The notes below the pieces were generated by a model. The model saw only the letters and a program-made list of their open reading frames with translations. It had not been told where the DNA came from and searched no databases. DNA of 64,000 nt, from assembly GCA_036850595.1 (NCBI GenBank), contig CM072163.1, positions 882,604 through 946,603 of the forward strand, written 5' to 3'. The stretch is from Rhyacichthys aspro (lineage: Eukaryota > Chordata > Actinopteri > Gobiiformes > Rhyacichthyidae). The stretch's first letter is position 1; each line of letters begins with the position of its first letter. Below, in pieces: positions 33,301 to 43,617 of this stretch. The position numbers were made by a program, and so were the translations under genes.

Positions 33301-34357
33301 AGGGACAGCTGTGGTTTGAAATGTGAAATATGAGGGTGTGTGCAGAGCTTATTTATAAGAAGGATGAGACAGATGGGATCCAACTGTTTTTAATCTAAAA
33401 ACAATGTGCAGCTGGAAACACAGTCAGAAAACATTTGAATTCATGCAAGTCAAATGGAGACTTTAGAAATGTCAGTATTTATATTTTCTGGTGCGATATT
33501 AACGTTTAACACAATTGAGTTAATATTTTTACTTCATAAAACGTTCATCTCATTCAAAAGGAGGACATTAAATATGCATTGTACCAGATTTAAGCAAAAT
33601 TGGTAGTTTTATCCCTGAACAGGTAGAAAATACATCTAAATGGGAGACAAGATACCACTTTACATCCACTTCACAAACAAAGGGCAAACAAAATACTCTT
33701 CTGTGAATTTGAGTGATTTTGTAAACACAAATTCATCACTGATCACCAAAAATCATTATGACAATACCATTGCTTATTATAGAAATACAAGCACGTGTTT
33801 ATCTTAAATAAATACAGATTTAAAAGCTTACATTGTTTAATTTCCACATATTAGTGTTTGTTGAAATGAAGTAAAGACTGATGTAAGACTAAAGCAACAC
33901 ACCTGTAATTATTCTCAGGTGCCACGTGTTAGTTTCACTGTGACTAATTCTATATTGATGGTGCACCACAGAGACACCCTTAATCTGGTGGGTTTTGTCT
34001 CATTTCCTTTGAGACCACATATATATATGTATATTACTACTTTCACTTTCTGTTGTGCAGCAGTCAGTAGAACTCACTAAAACACAAATTCTGTCCAAAA
34101 ACTGCACTATCCTCTGACACAATTCAACTAAACCAATGTATTATTAACCACCTTTGTTGATTTTTGACCTTTTCGTGTTAATTATTCACAACTACTTGCA
34201 AAATTCTAGATAGTTTGGAGTCAACAGAGCAGAGCCAGAGTAAATAAACATCTGCTGTAATAATAGGTTTGATTAAAAAAATTGAAGAAAAACAGGAAGT
34301 GGAAAAAGCTGTGCGGGCCCTTTAAGATGGAAATGCATACGTCATAATACGTAATCC
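30311..34357. other. Long AT-rich intergenic stretch, no gene seen
   Basis: Several open frames under 110 codons at 30893-33211 lack domains, codon bias or splice partners. A TA microsatellite lies at about 34019-34035. No tandem array of the families found elsewhere was seen here, which is unusual for this window. Confidence 0.4.
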
Positions 34358-34439
34358 GTTGTCGTGGCCGAGTGGTTAAGGCGATGGACTAGAAATCCAT
34401 TGGGGTCTCCCCGCGCAGGTTCGAATCCTGCCGACAACG
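34358..34439 (+). tRNA. tRNA-Ser (anticodon AGA)
   Basis: An 82-nt sequence folds as a class II tRNA. The acceptor stem GTTGTCG pairs with CGACAAC, the A box is TGGCCGAGTGG, the anticodon loop is CTAGAAA with anticodon AGA, there is a long variable arm (TGGGGTCTCCCCGC) and the B box is GGTTCGAATCC. It is nearly identical to vertebrate tRNA-Ser-AGA. A T4 Pol III terminator follows at about 34444. No intron. It stands 396 bp upstream of the CFAP418 start codon. Confidence 0.97.
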
Positions 34440-34716
34440 TAGCTTTTCATTTTTAACCTAAAATAATGAAACTTTAATTATATTTACTATACAAAATTAC
34501 AAACGAGATCGATGTATGACGAATAGAAAACTGCTAAATAATGATAGATATAAAAATGTGTAATACGATGTGCCAGAGTCGTTGTTTTTAATGTTTTAAT
34601 TCAGGCTATCCATACAAAAATAAAGCTTACGTGAAATCACTTAAAATAAAGATATAAGTTTGAATGAATACCACAGACAGTTTAGAGTCGTCTAGTCGCT
34701 ATTTTATGATGAACAG

Positions 34717-34834
34717 TGCCATCTAGTGTACAATCTGTGAAGGGTTTGGCGTTACTTAGCAACGGCCGAACGCTGTGCTAGTGCTAAGTAGCAGGCTAGC
34801 TAGTTAGCTGCGATGCTAACGTCCAGAAAAAAAC
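34717..34834 (+). promoter_or_regulatory. CFAP418 proximal promoter with an RFX X-box
   Basis: GTTACTTAGCAAC at 34751-34763 fits the RFX X-box (GTNRCC, spacer, RGYAAC) with one mismatch, 72 bp before the ATG. X-boxes are the hallmark of ciliary gene promoters, which fits the product. A CTCF-like core (minus strand, ACACTAGATGGCA) lies at 34717-34729. Confidence 0.55.
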
Positions 34835-36883
34835 ATGGACGATGACCTGGACGAGCTGCTGGATGAAGTCGAGAGGAAGTTTTGCAGTAAAGTGTCCGTC
34901 TCGGCTTTAGGTCGAGTCAGCTCCAGTGAAGACAGAAAACACGATAAGGATAAAGGTGAAGAGAGAAAACCAAGGTAAACAAACGGAGTTAGCTTCAGGA
35001 GGATAGCACATGCTAACAGAACGATAAACAGTGGTATTTAGATGGATTTAACCAAAAATACCAGCAACTTTTAGACTCTGTACTTCAGATACATACATTT
35101 ATTTTCTGGTCTGTTGTATTCATCAAACAAATACATTTTTATCCAACATTATTTTATCCATGTGCCTAAAGCCTTATAAACATGACAAATTAGCTGCATG
35201 TAGTAAAGAAAGTAAACACGACAGTGCTGCTTGGTTTTTGTTTACACTCTTTACTCCCACTTCCTTTAGTCCTACTTTACACCTATTTCTGTTCATTGTT
35301 TTGTTGATTTCTGTTCACGTTCTATACATTACTATAGTGTATTGTGTCCTGTGCATTAAAGTGATATGATTTTCTTCTTTCGTTTTAGTTCTACAAAGTG
35401 TAAACTTCCTGTAAACAGCGTAGATGATGATCTGGACGCCTTTTTAGATAAACTACTGGAGGAAGACTGTGACAGTTTAGCTCACACAAAGGTAAATACA
35501 GAGCTAAATATCTTTACTCACAGATGAATAATTGGTTTTAATGTGTGTTATTTGGTTTTACTGAAAAGACAGAGACATCTCCGAGAGGCGCTGCTGCTGT
35601 GAAGAAGGCCTCGAGTCAATCAGGAGGAAGAAAGTACGCCATTTTCATTTGTTTGTACTGCTCCTGCTCTGATCCAACAAAACCTGTTCAAATCCAACAA
35701 AAACCTGCACAAATCCAATATAAATCCATTCAAATCCAACAAAAACCTGTTCAAATCCAATAAAAACCTCTTCCAGTCAAACTAAAACCTATTCGAATAC
35801 AACTAAAACCTGTTCTAATCCAACTAAATCCATTCAAATCGGACTAAAACCTGCTCAAATCAAACTTAAACCTGTTCGCATCCATTTAAAAGCGGTTCTA
35901 ATCCAACTTAAACATGTTTAAATCTGATTAAAACCTGTTCCAGTTCAAATTCTGTGGTTCTATGAATAATGAACAGAGTAGAAATCACACACTGCTCCTG
36001 TCTGCTCCTCCGAACTCTGACCTGCTGCAGTGAATAAGCCTCTCTTCTGTCTCTCTTTGTGCAGGTGTTGTCTCGTGTTCATCGGCGGCAGCTCAGTCCC
36101 AACTGGATTAGGAACCTCTGCGTCCAAGAGGTAAGAGCTACAGGTCTGTCTTCTCTGTTCTGTTTGAAGCATGGGGTCATTTTGCTGTGTCCTCAGGTCA
36201 TGTGACCAGCTGAGGTGCACGTCATGTGACTTCAGAGTCCTGGCGTTCGACGACAGCGAGTGGGACTCCAGCTGCGACTACCTCTTCTTCAGGTCAGACC
36301 AAGTCCAGACGTTAACGACAACAAAACGACCTCAGTGTTTTTATTTAGCTCTTACTGTGGTGTGTTTCAGCGTGTGGTCAGACGGGGGCAGTGTTGAGCT
36401 TCAAGTTTCAGAAGAACACTCACTTTGTCCAGTTTAAAATGATTTAAAATATCAACATACAACATTATACAGATGACAAACAAACACACACAAAACAACA
36501 AAGGAAAAAAGAAAAGAAAACAAAAAACATGATTGAGATTGAAAAAATAATAAATAAATTGATTGAACATTACAAATGTCATCATTAGGATGTTGGAGAC
36601 AGAGAGGAGAGGTCTCTAGGCTGCTTTTGGAGGAGAGCGGACAAAAAAAGAAAATCAGGGAGTGGAGCTTTAATGTGATTTTAAAGTGACTCAGTTTAAA
36701 TGTGGTCATAATAATCTGTGCAGGAACAACATGCCGGAGCGAGAGAAGCTGGAGCCCAAACTGAGGAGGAGACGAGGCTTCAGGTCCTACTCCTGTCAGT
36801 GCAGCTGGGTCTCCGTCCGCGAGCTAACGGAGCTAACGCTAACGCCTCAGCTCAGATGGGTCTGCGCCGGGAAACACCAGTAA
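34835..36883 (+). CDS. cfap418: CFAP418 (C8orf37), ciliary/photoreceptor protein, 6 exons, 209 aa
   Basis: Exons 34835-34974, 35389-35491, 35569-35633, 36065-36130, 36197-36292 and 36724-36883 join in phase (630 nt with TAA). The start MDDDLDELLDEVERKFC matches the family's MAEDLDELLDEVE start. The second acidic motif DDDLDAFLDKLLEE and the C-terminal Cys-rich domain are present: LGTSASKRSCDQLRCTSCDF, WDSSCDYLFFRNNMPE, YSCQCSW and LRWVC. Human CFAP418 is 207 aa and loss causes cone-rod dystrophy, retinitis pigmentosa or Bardet-Biedl syndrome; it helps form photoreceptor outer-segment discs. The exon 3 acceptor is weak (GAAAAG), and an in-frame alternative six bases on is possible. The third intron carries a 21-bp family array. 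Human PLEKHF2 is also its neighbour. Confidence 0.95.
35668..35950. repeat. 21-bp family minisatellite (reverse), CFAP418 intron 3
   Basis: About 13 units of CAAATCCAACAAAAACCTGT type. In the gene's sense the strand is the C/A-rich one. Confidence 0.9.
36590..36680 (+). mobile_element. 3'-end fragment of the 5227 dispersed family, CFAP418 intron 5
   Basis: GGAGGAGAGCGGACAAAAA, then AAATCAGGG and GGAGCTTTAA, matches the 3' end of the element at 5227-5692. Confidence 0.5.
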
Positions 36884-37244
36884 AAACAAAAAAAACTCAC
36901 TCAAAATCGATCCAATAATGAAGACGGAATAGGATCTTTGGAAATGGTACAATCAAGACGAACGAGGACCAAAGACCGACGTTTAAAGGAGCTGTGTGTG
37001 TTCTCTGAGGACATCTGGTGGTGAAAATGTAGACTGCAATTCCACATTTCACATTCTCCATTTGTAGAGCACGTGAACAGCTACGGTAGCCCTGCAGGGA
37101 CATGCTGTTGTCTACGAACAAACCCAGTGGAGACAGGTCAGAGACGAGTTCAGCTGAATCGTTTCAGAAACAGAATCATGTTCATTTTTCTTTTTTTTTT
37201 CTTTTCCTTTTATAAGATTTTACCAGCACATTTAAACTAAGAAT
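36884..37244. other. CFAP418 3' flank, no gene seen
   Basis: Likely 3' UTR and flank. No further coding or array structure. Confidence 0.4.
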
Positions 37245-37492
37245 AATTGGATGGATTTGAACAGAGTTTAGCTGGATTTGAATAGGTTTTAGTTGGTTTT
37301 AAAACATTTTAGTCAGATTTGAACAGGTTTTAGATGGATTTGAAGTTTTTTATTTGGATTTGAACAGGTTTTTGTCAAATTTGGACAGGTTTTAGTTGGT
37401 TTTAAACAGGTTTTAGTTGGATTTGAACAGGTTTTGTTGAATCTGAACAGGTTTTAGTTGGATTTGAACAGGTTTTAGTTGGATTTGAACCT
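37245..37492. repeat. 21-bp family minisatellite (forward), intergenic
   Basis: About 12 units of GGTTTTAGTTGGATTTGAAC. This is one of the few arrays between the genes here and it is opposite to 37925-38075. Confidence 0.9.
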
Positions 37493-38840
37493 GTTTGTAT
37501 AAAGCTCACTCTTTCATGTTAAATGCAGTGGAGAAAGAAAATGGAGTGGGTTTAATTTATTTATGAAGCACTGTCAAATAAATAGGATATAGCTCAGTTG
37601 AAATCCACATAAAAGTTGTTGTTTTTGTGTTTGGAGACAGTTCGAATGATTTGGAAATCCAATGTGAAGCTAAACTGAAAGCTTGTCTAATTATAAAACA
37701 GTCACCTGCAGAGTTTTTGTCTCGTTTGACACAGAACGGGATAATTATCCGAGCTCCTGGAGAGAAAAGCTCGTCAGACCCACATCACGTGATAAACACA
37801 GTCGACTGAAGGTTTTAGTCCGACCTTGTCCTGGTCTCAATTTACAGTTTACTATTAAAATGTGTCAAAGTTTGCACAAGTTTAAACCCAGTCCAAGCCT
37901 TTGCAGTTACAGACATTTCTAGTCGTTCAAATCCATCTAAAACCTGCTCAAATGCACCAAAAACCTGTTCTAATCCATTTAAAGCTTGTTCAAATCCATC
38001 TAAAACCTGTTCATGTCCAACTAAAACCTGTTAAAACCCATCTAAAACAGGTTCAAATCCATGTAAAACCTGTCCCAGTTTCAATCACATCTTCAGAAAC
38101 TTATTTAGCCACATTTTTAATAAATAATTCTGTGGTGATACAATCAGAATCACTCTCAAATGTCAGAAGCAGACTATTTCTACACATTTCCTCAGCACAC
38201 ACCCAAAGAATAAATAAAACCTAATATAATATTCATTTTCCTTCATGTTTTCCTCTGATCCTGCTGGAGGCTCTAAGGACAGTCTGTAAATCCCTCTGAG
38301 GACACTCTTATTGTGAAACTGTGCTGCAGAAAATAAAACTAACTTGAATCGACAACCGACTTTTGCCAGATTTTAGTTTCCTGATATAATCCTGTTAAAT
38401 GTGACCCGCTGCATTTCGAGCCTCCTGTCCTTCTTTTCTGGATCATTGGTCCAGAGAAAACATGTCTGTGACTCAGTTTGAGACAGAAGGACCTCAGAGA
38501 TGAAGATGAGGAGGAGGAGGTAAACAACAGACGGAGAACGAACAGGAAACACTAAGTGAACCCACACAGGACTCAGCTGTTCTCCTTTTGATTTTTAGTG
38601 TTTCTGAAAGACATTGTGAGACGAAAAGTGATTGTCATCGTTAAAGAAGGTTAAAAAAAAGGACTTGTTGGATTATAATTTGTTAAATACAAGAGTCAAG
38701 AATGAAATCAAGAGCCTACGGATGTGAGAAGAGTAAATAGCAGCCATGTTTGATAATAATAAATGTAGAAGTGGGATCTCATCAGAAACGATAGAAATAA
38801 AGGTCAGAAATAATTTAAATCCATATCAATCAATCTGTTA
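37493..38840. other. Intergenic, with a short reverse-oriented 21-bp array
   Basis: Holds about seven units of CAAATCCATCTAAAACCTGT type at 37925-38075. Otherwise no gene seen. Confidence 0.55.
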
Positions 38841-39095
38841 TTTGGTAAAGTCATTGAAGAAGTTGTACATCAGCAACTTATCGACTCTCTTTGGTTTAAC
38901 CTGATCCTTTTTCAGTCAATTATTGCATAAATTCATACATTAATAAATACTTTTCAGTCAGAATTCAGGCTCCATCACTGAGACTGCACTTAAAGAAGTA
39001 AATAACACGGTCTTAGTTCTGTTGGATCTGAGTGTTGTGTTTGATTCATTTACACATCATTTCACTGTCACTGCATCGAACAGATCGAGGAGTCC
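38841..39095 (+). mobile_element. LINE reverse-transcriptase fragment (Rex1/L2-like)
   Basis: Frames give FGKVIEEVVHQQLIDSL, then QSEFRLHH and TETALKEVNNTVLVLLDLS with VVFDSFTHHF. These match the LINE RT series KxxExxVxxQL, QSGFR..HSTETALxxVxN, then VLxLLDLSxAFDTVDH. Stops and a frame slip show it is inactive. It ends about 300 bp before WDR73. Confidence 0.75.
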
Positions 39096-39299
39096 TCTTT
39101 TAATTATCATTTTTGTATTTTACTTATGTTTCTAACTCCAAATCTTGTCTCTGTATTTTTAATTTGTCTTTTTTCCATCGTTTATTAGTCTACAGATTGT
39201 GCTGTGCTGCATATATAAAAGAAGAAAAACAAAATGAAGATAAATCCTTGTTTTGTTCTAAATCCGAGCCTGTAGTAATCCGTGTTGGAGTTGTAATAA

Positions 39300-39391
39300 T
39301 AACTTCTGTCCAGTTGGTGGCGACAGATCGCTCCGTGTTAAAGTGTCACCAAAGAAGAAGAAATACAGGAAGTAAATATAAAAGTTTAAAA
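39300..39391 (+). promoter_or_regulatory. WDR73 proximal 5' region with a CTCF-like motif
   Basis: CCAGTTGGTGGCG (39310-39322) matches 12 of 13 positions of the CTCF core, 70 bp before the ATG. No TATA box. The transcription start is not resolved. Confidence 0.35.
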
Positions 39392-42300
39392 ATGGGAGAC
39401 ATGGATGAATCAGAGCTGGATGATGTTTTAGAAGACTGGTTTATAGACTCTTTAAAAACGTAAGAAATGTTGAATAAAAGCGGGAAACAGAAATCTGACC
39501 GTTACTTCTGCTAGCATGCTAACTCTGCTAGCAGTGTAGCGAAAACAGACAAACTCTTTCTCAGAAGTACTGTTTTATTGCTGTTAATTCACTAGAGACC
39601 ACAAATTTAAATATTTTATTCAATTAAAATGTTCTTATCAATTCGGCTTCACTTGTGACATAAAATACAGACTGAATTCCGCGTTTGAGAGAACTTTTGA
39701 GCAGTATTTTTACGTGAATTTAGCTCATTATTTAAAGCAGCGCCCATACTAAACCAAACTAAATTAATCTATTTTACACAATTTGTCTTAAACTGTTGTA
39801 ACAAACCAATGCCGAATTAAACAAGAATCATTACTGAATTATATTGTGGAATTAGATGTTATGAGTAAAGTTGTATTTTTACCGTATGTTCAAATTTGTG
39901 CTCACTATCTACTTTTGATTATGAAGTCTCGTTTCACTGACTGCTGTTTGTTTCTACAGGTACCAAGACCTTCATGTTTATCACTTGGAGCATCCCACTC
40001 AGGTTTTAGAGTGGACCTCGGGCAAAAGTGAGTGAATTTACATCAAAATTGGAAACATTACTGATATTATAAACCCCTCACATGATTTATTTACTCTTTA
40101 TTTCTCCACAGCTGTGTGCGTCGCTGGATACTCAGCTTCTTCTAAAAATGAGATTCTGGAGCTGAGTTTACCTCTGAGACTGTTGGCAGAACAGAATAAG
40201 GTAAGTATTTTTACATTTATTTTATACACCACTGAGGTTTGTTTAACAGAATGTCATCTGAACGACTTTTATTAAGGAAGCTTTATTGATTATTTTTATT
40301 TTACTTTCTCTGGTCACCATTTAGTTAAGAATTTGGGAACTAAAATTTGAAGTCCAACTAAAACCTGTTAAAATCTGACAAAAAAATCTGTTCAAAACCA
40401 CCTAAAACCTGCTCAAATCCAAATAAAACCTGTTCAAATACAATTACAACCTGTTTAAATCCTCATAAATCTGTTCAAATCATCCTAAAAATCCAACTAA
40501 AACATTGCTGTTGTGTTCAGGGTCTTTGTGCTCAGCGGGATTTTAAAGTTGTCCACGGAGGTTTCTCAGACGCTCCAGTCCAGAGCCTCAAACACATCCC
40601 AGGAACAAGGTAAGGTCTTGGTTCTAGTTATAGACAAAGTGTTTTAATCTATTTGGATGATTTTAATCTAAATTTTAAAAAGAAATGGTCCGACATATGC
40701 TTTCTGTTACATTTATATAACATTTATTACAGATGTCAACGATTGGACAGTTATAAACACATTAATGGAATAAAATAAGCAAGAATATATACATTACAAT
40801 GATATAAAAAACAAAATGTACATCTCTATATACATTTAAATAAAAGAATTGCAGCGGACGTGTTGTAAAAGTGGTGTGTTTCAGGTGTGTTCAGTAACAA
40901 TGTTTTTTTTCAGGTGTGTGGTGAGTAATGATGGACGCAGCTCCGTTCTGCAGGTGTGGGATCTCGGAGCTGAAGACAGCGGTGAGTTTTTAACGACTGA
41001 ACGATTAAAGACGAGGAAAAGCAAAAGCAAACAAACAGGAAACTTACATGAGTCGGGTTTAAAACACATTATTCACATTAATTCTGCTTCATTTATAGTT
41101 TATTTCTAAACAGAACATAAACCTTGTTCAAATTCAGTTATAACCTCTTCAGATCCAACTAAAACCTGCTTAAATCCAACTAAAACTGGTTCAAATCCAA
41201 CTAAAACCTCTATAAATCCAACTGAAACCTGTAAAAATCCAAATAAACCTTGTTCAAATTGAATTAAAACCTCTTCAGGTCCAACTATGACATGTTTGAA
41301 TCCGACTAAAACCTTTTTGAATCCAATTAGAACATTTTCAAATCCATCTAAAACCTGTTCAAATCCAATGTGAGTTTTTAGAGGATAATATGTCATTAAT
41401 TTCTCGTTTCTTTTATCGTCCGGTGGCAGATGTGATCAGACGAACGGGAAGCATCGAGGCTCGAGGAGACGCTTCAGTCGGAGGAAGGACCATCACGGCT
41501 CCACTGACGAAGAGTTCAGAGGCGAAGATTCTCCACGGATCGAAAACAGACGACATCCGGCTCACGGACGTCACGACGGGACGAGATCTGTACAAACTGA
41601 GTGAGAATAAAAACTAAACACTACAAGATACTACAGTAAAACACATTCAAGAACCACAGAACATAAAATCTAAAAAAAGGGACACTTTAATACTTTAACA
41701 GCACCTACAGTTGTTCATAATAATAATAATAGTGTGTTTAAAAAGTGAATAAAGCTCCAAATCCTTATAAAAGCTTTCATTCACACAAAAGCATTGGGAA
41801 CACTGCACATTCTGTTCAAAAAATATGAACAAAAAAAGATCCAATTTGTCACTGTTTTAAAGAAAGTGAAGAAAAGTGAAAATAAGGGAAAACACTCAAA
41901 GTGCAATTCATGTCATGAGTGTAATAAAGTGTTAATAAAATGTCTGTAGTGATTTAAATGAAAAATATGAAAAAAATGTCCTGGAAAATGATCCTTGTAC
42001 AGATTTCAGAAATAATATGAACCAAAACAGTGGAGTTTTTGTGTCTAAAGGCTTTATTTTGTCTCAGACTGCGACTCGTCTGAATCCCTGAACTCGCTGC
42101 AGTTCGTGAGCGACGGTGCGTTCGTGGCCGGCTCCGTTAAAGGGACCGTCCTCGTGGGCGACGCTCGTTCTGCCGCCGCTCCTCGGGTCCACGCTGCTCC
42201 CGTTCCTTCCCCCGAGCCCTGTGCGTGGTTCACGGCCTCGTCTCGCAGCAGAGTGGTGCGTTTGAGTTCCTCGGGACAGACGCTGGTGTCCGACCTGAGG

Positions 42301-43151
42301 GACGTGGACCGCTGCGTGTCTCAGGCTCAGGTTGAGACGAACGGAGGGTCCCTGAACGCCACAGTGTCCTGGGCCCCGGCGCTGGAGCAGCACGTCGCTG
42401 TGTCAGGTTCCATTAACACAAAATCATACAAAAAGACATATTTCACATTCACAGTTCTCAATTAAGACATTTAAGACTTTTTTTGGTTTGTTTTTTATTG
42501 TTTATTAGTTTTCGTCTTTTTCAAAGCCATGAAACTCACATTTAAAGCTTTTTTTGTTGCTTTGTTTCTATTAGTTTAATGAGTTACCAATTCACAAAAG
42601 TTTTATTTTATTTAATCTTAACAAATGTTTATTAAATTATTGTTCAAATCCAACTAAAACCTAATCAAATCAGACTAAAACCTGTTGAAATCCAACCAAA
42701 ACCTTTTGAAATCCAGCTTAAACTTGCCCAGATCCAGCTAAAACCCAATGAAATCCATCTTAAACCCTTTGAAATCCACTGTTCAAATCAAAAATGTTTG
42801 AACAAGTTTTGGAAACATTTATGATTTCACCGACAATTAAAGGATAATGAATAAATAATAATAATAATAAAAAAACAAATACCAGTTTATTCAGGTTCTT
42901 CTGGTTAATGTTTTTTTGTCCCAGGTTTGAATGGACTGGTCCAGATCTACGACACGTCTCTGTGGGGGGCGGAGCTTCAACTCGCACAGCCTCAGTTCGA
43001 GCACAGAGGTCACATGGTGTCGTCTCCTCAGAGTGACATCATCACTATGAGTCACGCGTGGCACCCGGAGCGACCTCGGACCCTGCTGTCGGCCGCTACA
43101 GACGCCTCCGTCCACGTGTGGGACTGGGTCGACCAATCAGAGAGGAGCTGA
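39392..43151 (+). CDS. wdr73: WDR73, WD40-repeat protein, 8 exons, 372 aa
   Basis: Exons 39392-39459, 39960-40027, 40112-40200, 40521-40609, 40914-40981, 41430-41600, 42068-42406 and 42925-43151 join in phase to 1119 nt with TGA. Diagnostic blocks include LEDWFIDSLKTYQDLHVYHL, TQVLEWTSGK, VAGYSASSKNEILELSLPLR, RDFKVVHGGFSDAPV, SLKHIPGTR, LQVWDLGAEDSDVI, ILHGSKTDDIRL, and the C-terminal blades SGLNGLVQIYD, HTWHP-like HAWHPERPRTLL and VHVWDWVD. Human WDR73 is 378 aa; mutations cause Galloway-Mowat syndrome, and it acts with Integrator subunits and in microtubule organisation. The exon 7 donor (GTTCCA) is weak. Three introns carry reverse-oriented 21-bp family arrays (40340-40505, 41108-41375, 42638-42785). 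The final codons (DQSERS and stop) lie in the first unit of a tandem array. Confidence 0.94.
40340..40505. repeat. 21-bp family minisatellite (reverse), WDR73 intron 3
   Basis: About seven diverged units of CAAATCCAAATAAAACCTGT type. Confidence 0.8.
41108..41375. repeat. 21-bp family minisatellite (reverse), WDR73 intron 5
   Basis: About 13 units of CAAATCCAACTAAAACCTGT type, ending 55 bp before exon 6. Confidence 0.88.
42638..42785. repeat. 21-bp family minisatellite (reverse), WDR73 intron 7
   Basis: About seven units of AAATCCAACTAAAACCT type. Confidence 0.8.
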
Positions 43152-43617
43152 GAGGGACGACCAATCAGAGAGGAGCTGAGAGGGACGACCAATCAGAGAG
43201 GAGCTGAGAGGGACGACCAATCAGAGAGGAGCTGAGAGGGACGACCAATCAGAGAGGAGCTGAGAGGGACGACCAATCAGAGAGGAGCTGAGAGGGACGA
43301 CCAATCAGAGAGGAGCAGAGAGGAATCGACCAATCAGAGAGGAGCAGAGAGGGACGACCAATCAGAGAGGAGCTGAGAGGGACGACCAATCAGAGAGGAG
43401 CTGAGAGGGACGACCAATCAGAGAGGAGCTGAGAGGGACGACCAATCAGAGAGGAGCTGAGAGGGACGACCAATCAGAGAGGAGCAGCCAATCAGAGAGG
43501 AGCTGAGAGGAGCAGCCAATCAGAGAGGAGCTGAGAGGGACGACCAATCAGAGAGGAGCTGAGAGGGTCGACCAATCAGAGAGGAGCAGAGAGGGACGAC
43601 CAATCAGAGAGGAGCTT
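43130..43617. repeat. 28-bp minisatellite overlapping the WDR73 stop codon
   Basis: Eighteen copies of CCAATCAGAGAGGAGC, mostly in 28-bp units with CTGAGAGGGACGA between them; a few units have GGAGCAGAG or a shorter spacer. The first unit is coding (codons DQSERS, stop TGA at 43149-43151). Each unit carries a CCAAT box. Confidence 0.97.

Noticed and set aside
40881..40893. A second TTTCAGGTGTGT acceptor before WDR73 exon 5
   Set aside because: It resembles the true acceptor at 40913, but using it would add 30 nt including a TAA in frame, so it is a decoy.
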